Source: Melanocharis versteri
Taxonomy: Eukaryota; Chordata; Aves; Passeriformes; Melanocharitidae
Length of the DNA: 64,000 nt
Assembly (NCBI GenBank): GCA_013397845.1
Contig: VZTG01007783.1
Coordinates: 389,834 to 453,833, forward strand
Direction: 5' to 3'
The position numbers were made by a program, and so were the translations under genes. The notes under the pieces are model-generated. The model made no database searches, was not told where the DNA came from, and saw nothing but the letters and a program-made list of their open reading frames with translations. Positions 40,901 through 52,900 of this stretch are shown one piece after another (the first letter of the stretch is position 1; the number at the start of each line of letters is the position of its first letter).

Positions 40901-43900
40901 GACAAAAACACCTGTAAACAAAACTTATCACCTGAGAAATACAGATACAAGTTTTTGCATGTGGAGGCTTGTGTGTACAAAATATTATATCATAAATACC
41001 TTTAATACTGCATTTGCTAAGAACAAACTTTCATTCCTTGAGTGCCATTTGACTACTTTGGCCTCTTCCATAGAAGATTTGCTGAGGGTTTGACTTTCCA
41101 TATAAAGTATGCCAGTTTTGTTGCTTCAGGAGTGTTTTAGTTTGCCCTGTCTGGGAATGGATCAAAATCTGTCAGTTGGAGTTAGGAATGTTGCATGCAC
41201 ATCCTGTGCTGCCTCCTCCCTTGGACTCCTGGCAAGATCACAAAGTTCTGCCTATGCAGTGGTGTACCCAAGGGTGAAAAAGAAAAGGTGCAGCAATGTT
41301 GCTGCCTGAAAGGACTAGCAAATTCCAGTTCAGAAAGGCTTTCCAGTTTTAATAAAGTACAACATCTATTTACTTTATGCATTAAATATTCACATTTTAT
41401 TCAAAATAAATAAGTAGCAATTTTACACATTTTCTTCCATTTTTTGGACTTTTCCCCCTTTTACTTCTTTTGTCTTCTCTAAAAGGAAAATGAAAGGTTA
41501 AATTGGTATAAATACTAATTGATATTTACAAAATTGGCATGTTTGTTTTTATATTAATATCTGTTTAATTCATTTTTATTAATACATTCGAGGCAACAGA
41601 AATGGAAAAGTAAATGGAGTTCAGAAACTATTTTACAAACTCTTAATTCAACTGTATCATAAATGAAGTAAATATATGTGGCAATAAATAAGTTACTTCT
41701 TACTGTGATAAATAATTATGAATGCTGCCAAATTAATTTTACTGAAAGCTGAACAAGTACGTTAGCTGGAAGGAATGTGATTAAATATTACATAAGGAAC
41801 TGGAAATTACTGCCTTGTATTCATTGAGATAAATGAGACACTTGGATAAAAAAGGTCTGTTTCTTGATGAAAAAAATCATTCTTAAGAGGTTGTCTGACC
41901 TTGTAGAAAGGTAAATGGGGAAAGGGTCTTGCATGTATTACTCCTAAATATTTAATGAACATACATTGGAAGCTTCCTGTTCTCTGTGGTAATCATTGCA
42001 CATTTATTGAGTGCTTCTTATTACTACCTTACAGGTGTTGCCATCCTAGAAAGTAAATATTGTTCGGGATTGTGATTAATTCTCTCAAATTAAGATTGGA
42101 CCCAAAGGTGATTCAAGTTAATGGAAAAACTCCCATTGATTTTTTTTTATGATCACCTTTGGATATTATCTGAAATAAAATAGATTTTTTTGTGTACTTT
42201 GTTCAGCTCATCAAGTTTGACTTGCAACTCACTATCTAGAAAAAACGATATCTAAACCATCATAAAATATAAATACATCCCATTGGTTCATTTGCCTGTA
42301 TCTTCCTGCTCCCTTGGTGGGATTTTTTAGACAGATGTGTTTATGCTTATAGTAGTACTTTGCTGATATGATCATAGTGATACTGTGACTATAGTGACCG
42401 TACTGTCCTGGCAATATGTGTCAGTGCAAAAGGAGACAAAACAGAATAAAATATGCCCCCTGTTGATACAGCTAATTTGGCATCAAAATTGACTTGGTTC
42501 CTATCACTTATGGTGAAGAATAGAAAATTAATATAGATCGAGCTACGCAGATTGAACTATGCTAATTTCTGGATGCATTACTTCTTGAATCGTGTTCATA
42601 CAGTGTAGAGGTTCAGAAGGATCTTTTTCTGGTAATTGTTTGATGGGTAAGACCACATCATTCAACGGGCTACAATTTTTGCCTTTTTCCGTAGCGTCAG
42701 TCCTGGTATTTTCAAGTTAGAATTTAATATTGAGAATTTAAGTACATGGAAAGGTTCTCTAACAAAAGATCATAAGCTGTAAGTTCAGTATACCTAGAAG
42801 CAGGCCACTATTATTTTGGCATCTGAATTTTTATATATAGATGACTGGACTGAGGCTGATGGTTAGAAAACATAGTAGTTTTATAGAGTGATATAATGTG
42901 TTTATTTATTTATTTATGTAATGTGAAATTACTTATCTGGACCATTTGAAGTTACTAAGAATGCCTGTATTGCTGCTATCCTTATGAAGGGCAGCACCAT
43001 TTTAAAGTTTCATTTATTCATTATTCACTGTAAACTTGGAATTCTTTTTTTCAGGGGGCTAATATTGATAGTGTTGACATAGAGGGTCGATCCCCACTTC
43101 TGCTGGCCACTTCCTGTGCATCATGGAAGATTGTGAATTTACTGCTCTCGAAAGGTAAAAAGGAATATGCACGTACTACATATATACTTCCTCCGAGCAG
43201 GGTTCATTCATGTTAAAACTCTGTGTCCAGCTTGCCTCTCAATTTGAATTCACTCCTTCAGCATCCAGGCCAGGAGCAGCTGAGCTAACAGCTGCACGCT
43301 GCTGGTATCCCCTGAGATGAAGGAAGAATTGGTGTGATGATTTCACCCCTTTTACTGCAGCGTGAGCAGGCTGTAGAAGAATGTTTGATATGCCGTGTGT
43401 CACGCTTCTCAAGGTGGAGGTGGCACTGGCACTCCATCCCTGCACTCCTTAGCAGCTCACAAAGGAAGCAGAACTGCGGAATAAATACACCTCTTACGCA
43501 GAGTTGTGTTTTGTACCAGCAACCAATCTTTTAATGTTAAAGCCCACAGTGCAAGCCTTACCCATGGTTTTATAAAATCACAGTCACCTTGAAAATGTTT
43601 GAGCTATATCTCTTTCATTTGCTGCAATTTGGTGCAAGTTAATGATTATTACTGTATTTCCTCCTGTTAATAGTACAACTGATTTTGTTAAAAAGCCTTA
43701 TAGTAAGTTTTGAAACTGTTACAAGGTAACAGCTTTAAAGATTAGAAGAGGTGATTATCTGCATCTTTAGATTTCCTCTTGAATTTTGAGTGCTTGGCAT
43801 CTTGGAATATAAGGACCCCATATAAACCTTAGTGCTGCAATGAAATACAAAATGAATACACAAAAGAGAATGATGAAACCTGAGTGTCAGTAGGGGTGAT

Positions 43901-46900
43901 TTTTTTGGGGAAGAAAAATTACACTTTACAATGATGACTTGAAAGAATATTTTATAAATTTACAAAAGTTATTTTATAGAATTTTATAGATTAATAAACA
44001 TATTTGTTCAACATTTGTTCCTTTGTCTTAAACATCATTATGTACTGCCAAGAACCAGCAGTTTTGAAGTTGCTGGTATTTATTTCCATATTTATTTAGG
44101 AGCGAATGTATCATTAAAAGATCATCTTGGTCGGAATTTCTTGCATTTGACCGTATTGCAGCCTGGAGGATTACAGCATCTGAATGAGAAATATCTGCAG
44201 GTACAGTAAGCATCAATTTAAGTCTTTGTGTTACCCTTCCTAGGAAAATGTAAAGAAAAAAGCAAATACCATTTTATTTTGGTATGTTTGTAAAAATTTA
44301 TGACACTTGTTAAGTAGCCCAGTGTCACAAAAAATGGTTTGAAGAGGTGCAAATCACATATCTCTCATGAAAGCATTTCAAAGCCAATAATACAGTTTTC
44401 TTATTGCCAGGCAAAGGAATAACATAATCCCATAAATTATTTTGCTGTTGGGGAATTGAATAGCTCAAGAGGTAGGCAATAAAATATAGAACTTTTCACT
44501 TCTATTTTCCCAGCTTGCATGCAGTAAAGCTAGGAGACATACTCATAATCAGTCAAGGTCTAGAACTTAAATAGTTTGCATCATATTCTGCAGGAGCTTT
44601 CTGTGGACTGGACCATTATGAAGTCTTGGATTTGGTTTTTAAAAAGATTTCGAACATAGATTTGTATTTGGCTATGTTGAAATGAAGCATTCACATTGAT
44701 AGAGCCCAAGCTTGCTTGCAAAAATTTAATTTGCTGGCCTCCAGAGCTCCAAAAATAGCCTTTTAAATGTGAATCAAATATAACTCATCTTACAACATGT
44801 GCTGAAATCTGTGAACACTTCTGATTGTAATCCAGAATGGATTTAAACTCCTTCTCAGCAGATGTAATGAATCAGTTTTAAAACAGTGGTGATGACTGTC
44901 AGTTCTCTGCATTGACTTTCTGATTACTGATCATATTAATAATTCAGACAAATAAGTGGATTGGACAGTGGGAGGAGTTTTTTAGCTGCTTTAAGAAAGG
45001 TTTTAGGATAGTGTTAGACAAGGTACAGAGGAAAAAGGGGAAATGAAGATGAAAAAGAGAAACAGGGGAAATGAATTTATGCTGTAAACCAGTGAACTGC
45101 TGGGTTTTGACAGTCAGAGCTTTTGCTACTGAATATAGACTATAAGACTGCCTTTATGTTTGGTACAAGCCTTCTGCTGCCAGCAGTGAGCATTATGTTG
45201 GAATGGCAGCAAAGAAGAATTTCCTGTGTTGTGCAGTGGATGGGTTGCAGGAAGGATGCAGAATGGCAGACTCCTGTGTTCTTTGAAGAGTAATTGTGTG
45301 AAAAACTGGTGACCCATAAATCAGCAGATAAAAAAATGCTCTTTATTCCTAAATTTGCTGTTACTTAAGTTTATTTCTTAATTTTAGATACTGCTTTAAA
45401 ATATTAATGCTATTGTTGCAAGCTAGTAGAAACTATGGAGCATAAGAGATATAGATGTAATTCTGTGCTTTTGTTTTTGGGTGTTTCTTGGGGGATAACA
45501 GATGGAACATATTAAAAATCTCGTCGTGGATGAAGATAATGAAGGATGCACTCCGTTGCATTATGCATGCAGACAAGGTGTGGCCCTCTCTGTAAATAAT
45601 TTACTCAGCCTCAACGTTTCCATCTACTCCAAGAGCAGGGATAAGAAGTCGCCGTTACACTTTGCTGCCAGGTTAGTAGCACAGTCTAGGCAATGGAATC
45701 CATGCCATGGTTTCATCCCTGTATCTTTGACATTAATTTCTGTGTGTATCTTGCAAAGCTATGGGCGCATCAATACTTGTCAACGACTTATAAGAGATAT
45801 GAAAGACACAAGACTTTTGAATGAAGGTGATAAGAAGGGAATGACTCCCCTTCATTTGGCAGCCCAGAATGGTCATGAGAAGGTAGTTCAGTTTCTTCTG
45901 AAGAGAGGGGCTCTTTTCCTCTGGTAAGTGTACAGATTTTCATTCATTTAGCCAAAAAAGAACTATTCCCCTATGTTTTATGTTCATCTTCTGGGAAATT
46001 AATGCAATATAAATACAAGTACAGTATATTAAAATAATTATTATATTATTATGTGCAAGTAAAAACGTACAGGATAAGAGCATGGATATAAAATACTTGT
46101 AAAACAGAGAATTATGGCTAGCTGTAAAGCCAAGGCTTCTAATGCTGGATAAAGTGAGGTTTCTCTAAATTCAACTGAGAGAAGAATATTGAACATTTTC
46201 ATGGAAAAGACTTGGTTTGGAAATATTACAACCATTTTAGCTTCACTTACAGGCTCGAGTAGAGTTTCTTAGGACTGGTGGTTCGCAGGCATTCGGCCTT
46301 GCACTGTGAGTCCTGCTTTCATGTCAAAGATCCTCAGGTCTCAGAAACAGATGAAAAGAGAGAGACCTAAGTACTATTATTGAGTTGAACCTTTCACTTC
46401 TGAATGATGTATTGATCTTCACATAGTAGTTGACAGAAGGTATGGACATCTCTGCATAGTCATGCCAAGGAAAAGAGGTCTGAGTCAAAGGAGCAGCCAT
46501 TTACATTCACTTTAAATTTATAAAAAGCTTTTTATTTATAATCTGTAATTTTATACCATTACATGTAAGTGACTATAAAGGCTGGACAGCCCTGCACCAT
46601 GCTGCCTTTGGAGGATACACTCGCACAATGCAGATCATTTTGGATACTAATGTGAAGTGTACTGATAGAGTGGATGAAGAAGGGGTATGTGTTAACGTTA
46701 TTTGTTTCTTGTCTGCTAATACTTCTAGACCAAATGTCAGGGCTAACAGCCTCTATTAGTAGTTTTCCACTGTGCATTACATGTGTAATATTTTATTTCC
46801 TGTGGCAGACTCAGTGCTGTTAAATTTCACCACTGTTAAAAGTTCATTTCTTGGACAAATATTTGATTGCTGAAATTGTTATCCAATTCTTTTAAGTGGG

Positions 46901-49900
46901 AGACAAAAAAGATGCAAATAGCCTAATAGAAAATACTCTTACCCCGTTCACAATGCAAGAATATTTTAGCAATGTAGTACAAATACTGGAAATGCAAATT
47001 TAAAGAACTTACACAGATTTTAAAAAATCTGGTATCAACTATAGCTCTTTAATATATTGTTTGAAATCCACTGTACAGTGATGCCCAACAAAAACAGCAC
47101 CTGTCTTGCTCTGGAGTTTGGACAAACGCGGAGTGTATTAAGTCAAGACAGAAACCCTTTCTTGGATTGAAGGCCTCTTGTATGAACCTGTCCCATCAGA
47201 AACATAGGGCAATTATTTTAAAGAACTGTTCAATTCCCAACACAGAAACTGTTGCTAATTTCTCTGCGAACTGGTGTTGAAAACATTTAGAATTACTAGA
47301 TTAGAAACAAATCTTGACTATAAATTTATGAGAAGCCAATTCTTAGTCCTTGCTTTCAGTGAGAAAAATCTGGGTACATTCAGAAGACTCTCAAAAGTCA
47401 GTTTCAGTGAACTTGATTCCTAAACCATTGATTCCTTTACTTTTATGAAAACACCAAAGAAAAAAGAAGTGTTCCACTTACAAAATTGCGCCCTCAGATT
47501 TTCTTGCAGATTTTTTTGTATGAGCACATCTGGATATGATTGGATGCTTCTCTTCTTTATTATCAAATGCAGGTGTTCTGTATCTGTAGATACCATCATC
47601 TATTTGTGACTTGCAGTTCATTAATTACAAAACTAAAAGATATCAATGGATTGGCTTTTCTTACCTACCGTGAGTTTGCTCTTCAGATTTTGCCCTACTG
47701 TAGCTGTAGACATAAAGAACATATCTATAATCTCTGTCAGAATCTCTGACAATATTCTAATGTTTTGTGTTGCTAGTAAAAGCATTCGAGACTTGCAGCA
47801 GAGAAAAGCATGTGGCTTTTCACTGTGGGAAAGTGCTTAAATGTACTTTTCTTTAATTACTCATGTACTGCTATACTGCTTGTCTGCACAGAACACAGCT
47901 TTGCACTTGGCTGCACGAGAAGGACATGCAAAAGCAGTGAGGTTACTTCTTGACTATGGCGCGAAAATTCTGTTCAACAAAGCAGTAGCTTCTTTTTTCC
48001 ATGAAGCAATACACAATAGGAGAAAAGATGTAGTGTCTGCTGTCATTTTGCACAAAAGGTAAGGTGTACGGAAAATGCTTCTTGAATTTATTCTCCAATC
48101 TGTTTTGGTTTGGTTTTCTTAAATGAGATTAAGTTCTGAAAATCTGTAGTTTAATAAGTAAAACTGAGTTCTTGGTTTAAAATTCCAGAAGTTATGTTCT
48201 GTTCTAGTGAGCACAAATAAAAAATGACATAGTTGTAATGGACATCAGATATGTGGCAAGTTGTTTTTCATATTTCTTTGAGTATTTGGATTCTGTGTAC
48301 AAAAAAACATGTAGAAGCCATCAGAAATAATTTTGACTTTTCATATAATGCTTCAATGCCTACAGAATTTTAATCAAAATGTGAGTACAACTGAAATCAT
48401 TCGAGAGATTTAATTTAAAATCATGGTTTTAAATGTTGCAAATATTTTAAAATGTGGCATTTCAACTACAGTTTAGAATATTTTAGGTTTCACTATAGTG
48501 AAATTCCACTTTAGGAATAAAGCATTTACCGTTGCCTAATGATTACATCTTTTGGTAAGAGTTACAGGAATACTGACAGCATTTTATTGTATTTATTATT
48601 ACTTGCCTAATTTTGTAACCCAAGATTCCAGAATTCGTTCCAGTTTCATTTTTTTTAGGAGGTCTTAGCATAGTTAAAACATTTCTGTTTAATTGATAAC
48701 AGAATTTAAGATGAATCATTCTTACAGAAGCGTCCAGAATATTACTCAGTTACTCCCTAAACAGCTTAGTTTTCATTTAATAGTACATAAAATTGTTGTG
48801 CGTTATGATTTTCAATATCTTAAATAAAACTCAAATAATCTAAAATTAGTTAAACTAAAACAGAAGCAATTAATTAATTTTCCATTATCTGAAATAATTT
48901 TTTGCAGATGGGAAGAAGCTGTTGTGGCTTTCTCTCACTATTCCAGTGCCAATAAGTGTCCTTTGCTGGAAATGGTTGAATATCTTCCTGATTCATTTAA
49001 AGTAAGTTTTCTGCACATAATAAAGAAATGACTTCACAAAATAGCCTTAGTCATGCTGCATTGATTTTTCTTCTTGCTCACTAATACGTATTATTATAAA
49101 ATAGAAACAATATAAATTCACAACATTATTTAATTGTATTTTAGTGATAGTTTCGGTTTGTCCAGTTTAAGTTCTTCAGTATTAGAAAAGTTCTTAGCTT
49201 CCTGAGATCAATGGAGTTATAAGAGTGTAAAATACAAAAAGATGTATAAATGTAATGGAAGTCATAAGTGAATTGCGTTCAAAACCATGTGAGATATTTT
49301 CACTCTCTCAGCTAACTGCTAAATGACACACCAGAAATGTGTTTTTATTAAAATAGCAAGTGACTTGGTATGTATGTATTCATAAACTATTCACACTTCA
49401 TACTTGTAAACCAGCATGTAGCCTTGTAAGCTGCATAGGTTATATTTAACTCCTACATGTAAACTCTGGACTTTTAGACTTTTTTTATGCTCTTCAAAAC
49501 ATACATCATAAAATCTGACTGAGTTATCACTTCTATTAGGTGATTGTTTTATTTGACAGTCATTTTCTTCTGATCCAAATACATTCTTTCTGTTGATTAT
49601 TGTCTATATCACTTTAATTCACTTTTCTGTTCATCTGCAAAGCTGGTGTTGGACAACTGCATAATTGAGTCTTCAGAGGAAAAGACAAGTCGAGACTTCT
49701 ATGTAAGTAGATGAAAAAGTCTGGGAAAGTACACAATACATGTATTTTAAGGTACACGTCAAGTTCATATATGTAAGGTACAGTTGTAGATGAATCTCAG
49801 ATCTTAACACAGAACATAGGTGACAGATCTTATTTTATTCTTTGGATTGTTAATGGTTTGAAATTCAGTTTCTGTCGTCTTCATGCTTATACATTTTAAT

Positions 49901-52900
49901 AATTGTGACATTAAACTTCTACAATCCATAAACTGTATCTTTGCTGTGTTAACTTTTGAGATCAAGCCGGGTATCAGAGGTTATGGATATTTCAAAATAG
50001 CAGCGAGAGAAGACACATAGTATCTATTTATGCATATCAAAAGTATGCTTATAATAGTGCAATTGCCGTCAATAATTTAGAGTTCAACATGTTTCTTTTT
50101 TTTGTAAATGCTTGTCCCAAATCGTAAGCACTAGATTGCTTTTAACGATGCTAGGGAGGCATGAATGTTCTTCAGTTATATTACCTTTGAAACCATATTG
50201 GAAACCACCTTATCAATGATTATATTGGATTGTGTCCACATCATTAACAGAAAACTTGCAAATTTTTTGCTACTGTGCACTTTCTTTATATTGTGTTGTT
50301 AAAGCCATATAACTTTTAAAGACAAGCTTTTCTTTAATGTTGGCATTAAAACAAATAACAGTTATGAAAATGACCTTCCTTAATAGTTAACGTTTTAGCA
50401 AGAAATGTGCACTTCTTATTTTACATTTTAAAGTGATTGTTTGTTTAAACATCTTGCAGTCACAGGTGTGTATTTGATGGCATGTGTTCAGCTAACAATG
50501 AATATACATCTTGATTCTGACTACCTTGACACAATATGCTTTTCTTTCTCTAAAGGATAGCCTTTTTTGTATTAACAACATAATCTAAGACTGAGATAAT
50601 AATTTGCATTATATTTAAGTTCTGGTATATGTGTGTTATATAGATTGAATACAACTTCAGATATCTTCAGTGTCCCTTGACACTTAACAGGAAAATAAAG
50701 GATGGTGAAGATATTTTCTACGAACCACTTACCACTTTAAACGTAAGTTCTAGTTTTACTCTGATGTCATTGCCTGGTGTCTTGGTTTAAAAAAATCAAG
50801 AGGTTTGAATTTTTCGTCATAACATTTCTTCTCCAATGCCCATAACTCTGTGTATTAAAACTATATCGAAATTAAGTATGGGCTCAAGTTCTAAATAATA
50901 AATAAAATTTCTTTTAGGTTTAGATAAAACTATGAATGTTCAAGATATTGTGCTGTACGTGCAGGTAGTACATCAAAGAAAACCACACTCCAGTCGTTGT
51001 AGGGACCATGCTCTGGAATGTAAGGCACTGAAAAACCTGACAAGCTGATTTGTTTCATATGCTAATTGCAAAATACTTATTTGGCCTGAAATAAATTTGC
51101 TGGGTTTTTTTATTGTCAATCTGTTCTCTCATTCTTTGTCAGAAAATATTTATATAACAAACTTCCTGGCTTAATATGCTTACTTTTTGGGATTCCTGTT
51201 GGCAATTAGTTGTTATGCCGTCTAATAATAAGTAAATAAATATTTTCCCATTAAATGTTAAAGCGTGGTCTCACAGGTATAGTTGAAAATAGTCTGTATA
51301 ATTTTTGAAGCTTGAAATAGACTAACAGAGGCACAGCAGAGAAGCTGGACACCTTAGCAGGCAGAGAGGGCAAGATAGTGATGGGTTTGGGCCAGAGTGC
51401 TTAATCAAAAGAACTGTGCAATATCTTACACACATTTTACTTTTCACTAAGCTAATATTCATGTAAAAAGAGGTGGCCTAGCCAGTTTTGTAAGCACTTT
51501 GCTTACCTAGATGAATTAAGTTTGATCCTTCCCTATTTGTGTTTTGTAGGCCATGGTGCGTCACAATCGCATGGAGCTACTCAGTCATCCTGTGTGTAAA
51601 GAATATTTGCTTATGAAATGGTTGGTCTATTTTAATGTACATAAAATATAATACTGCTTGTCAAGATAAAGACTATTGTGCCTGAACGTTGTTTATTAAA
51701 ATGTGCATATTTATAGAGTTGACTGAGCAAATGTCTTTTCCATAAAGTGCAACTTAATATTTAGTAAAGATTTTTTGATATTTACAACAAAGATAACTAC
51801 TATCTTTGTTTCCTCTTTATTGCAAAAATACATAATAAGGTTGCCAAGGTAAAAATTAAAGGAACAATATTTCAGAATGGCAAATACACTTTTGTCCACA
51901 TACGTGATGAACACATTCATCACAAGAGGACATTTCAAGAAATGTTTATTTCCTCATCTTGAAGACATTGTTGGCTGTTAAATTTGAATGCATGCTCTTC
52001 TAAATTTGTAACATGTTGTAACTTTAATATTCTCACTTTCAAGGATGGCCTATGGGTTTCGAGCACATCTAATGAATTTAGGCATATATTCTCTTGGTCT
52101 CATCCCACTGACTCTTCTGGTCACTCACATACAACCAGGAAGACCTTTGAATGGAACGGAGGTCTATGAAGCAAGACCATTAGAATACGAGGTACTTTTA
52201 TTAGTAGTCACAATATGTTTAGGATTTTTATAGCAAAAAGGTATGATTATTGAAATAATTTCTAGATTAATTTATTATCTAGCAGCTCTAAGGAATAGAA
52301 TTGAAGTGTATATTTCTAAACGTTCTGCAGCAACCTATTTAGATAATTTTCAGTTCTCATTTCTTATTTTTGTTTTTTCCTGAGAAATTTACATTTGGTA
52401 CATGGTTACTTCAGTTTATTCCCTGAAGTGAATAATATTTGTTTAATATTGAAGAAAAACAATTGATGTGAGAGAAAAGGCATAGAACTGAAATAGGAAC
52501 TCAAAAGGATATACTAGCAGAAATATGAAATAAAATAAACTCAAGGGATATAAAAGGTTCATGAAGATATCCTGATATATGAAAAAATCATGAGAATCAC
52601 ATGTACCACCCAACCCAGTACATGGATTTCACAATAATTAGTAAAACAGAATTTAGATATTAATAAGTCTATATGACACAAGGTAACAGAGTTACTTAAC
52701 TTGGCAATATAATGTATATGTGATAGGTAGAGCTGAAATGAACATTCTTTTAATAATTTCTAATTTCTTTTGTGCTCTGATTTTTGTTTCAGGACTCATA
52801 CTTCACTAGGGTGTGTATGTGTTTAGTTTTAATTATGAGTTTACTGGGCATCTGCAAAGAAATATTTCAGCTGGTTCAGCAGGTAAGTGTGCTATTTAGA

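Larger units (their letters stand above)
32255..43054 (+). other. TRPA1: TRPA1 introns 2-8
   Basis: Introns of 1080, 1740, 414, 336, 1289, 2234 and 2982 bp between the exons listed. Frames within them (for example 36739-37038) carry no TRPA1-like sequence. No recent CR1 copy is seen here. Confidence 0.7.
43155..52792 (+). other. TRPA1: TRPA1 introns 9-19
   Basis: The intron sizes run from 87 bp (intron 11) to about 1.3 kb. 43200-43560 in intron 9 is GC-richer and includes AATAAATACACC, a possible degraded LTR end, not provable by eye. Confidence 0.65.

Noticed and set aside
41109..41413. Overlapping 66-72-codon frames in intron 8
   Set aside because: Short, overlapping on both strands, with no motif. 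Consistent with chance.
43200..43560. Possible degraded LTR in intron 9 with AATAAATACACC
   Set aside because: Only a poly(A)-like hexamer and higher GC support it. No borders found.
45502..45927. A single uninterrupted exon of 141 codons
   Set aside because: The inner 87 nt have no counterpart in TRPA1 and are bounded by GT and AG in matching phase. Taken as exons 11 and 12 with a short intron.
52045..52233. Separate small gene starting MAYGFRAHLMN
   Set aside because: This is TRPA1 exon 19 plus intron read-through. The Met is internal.
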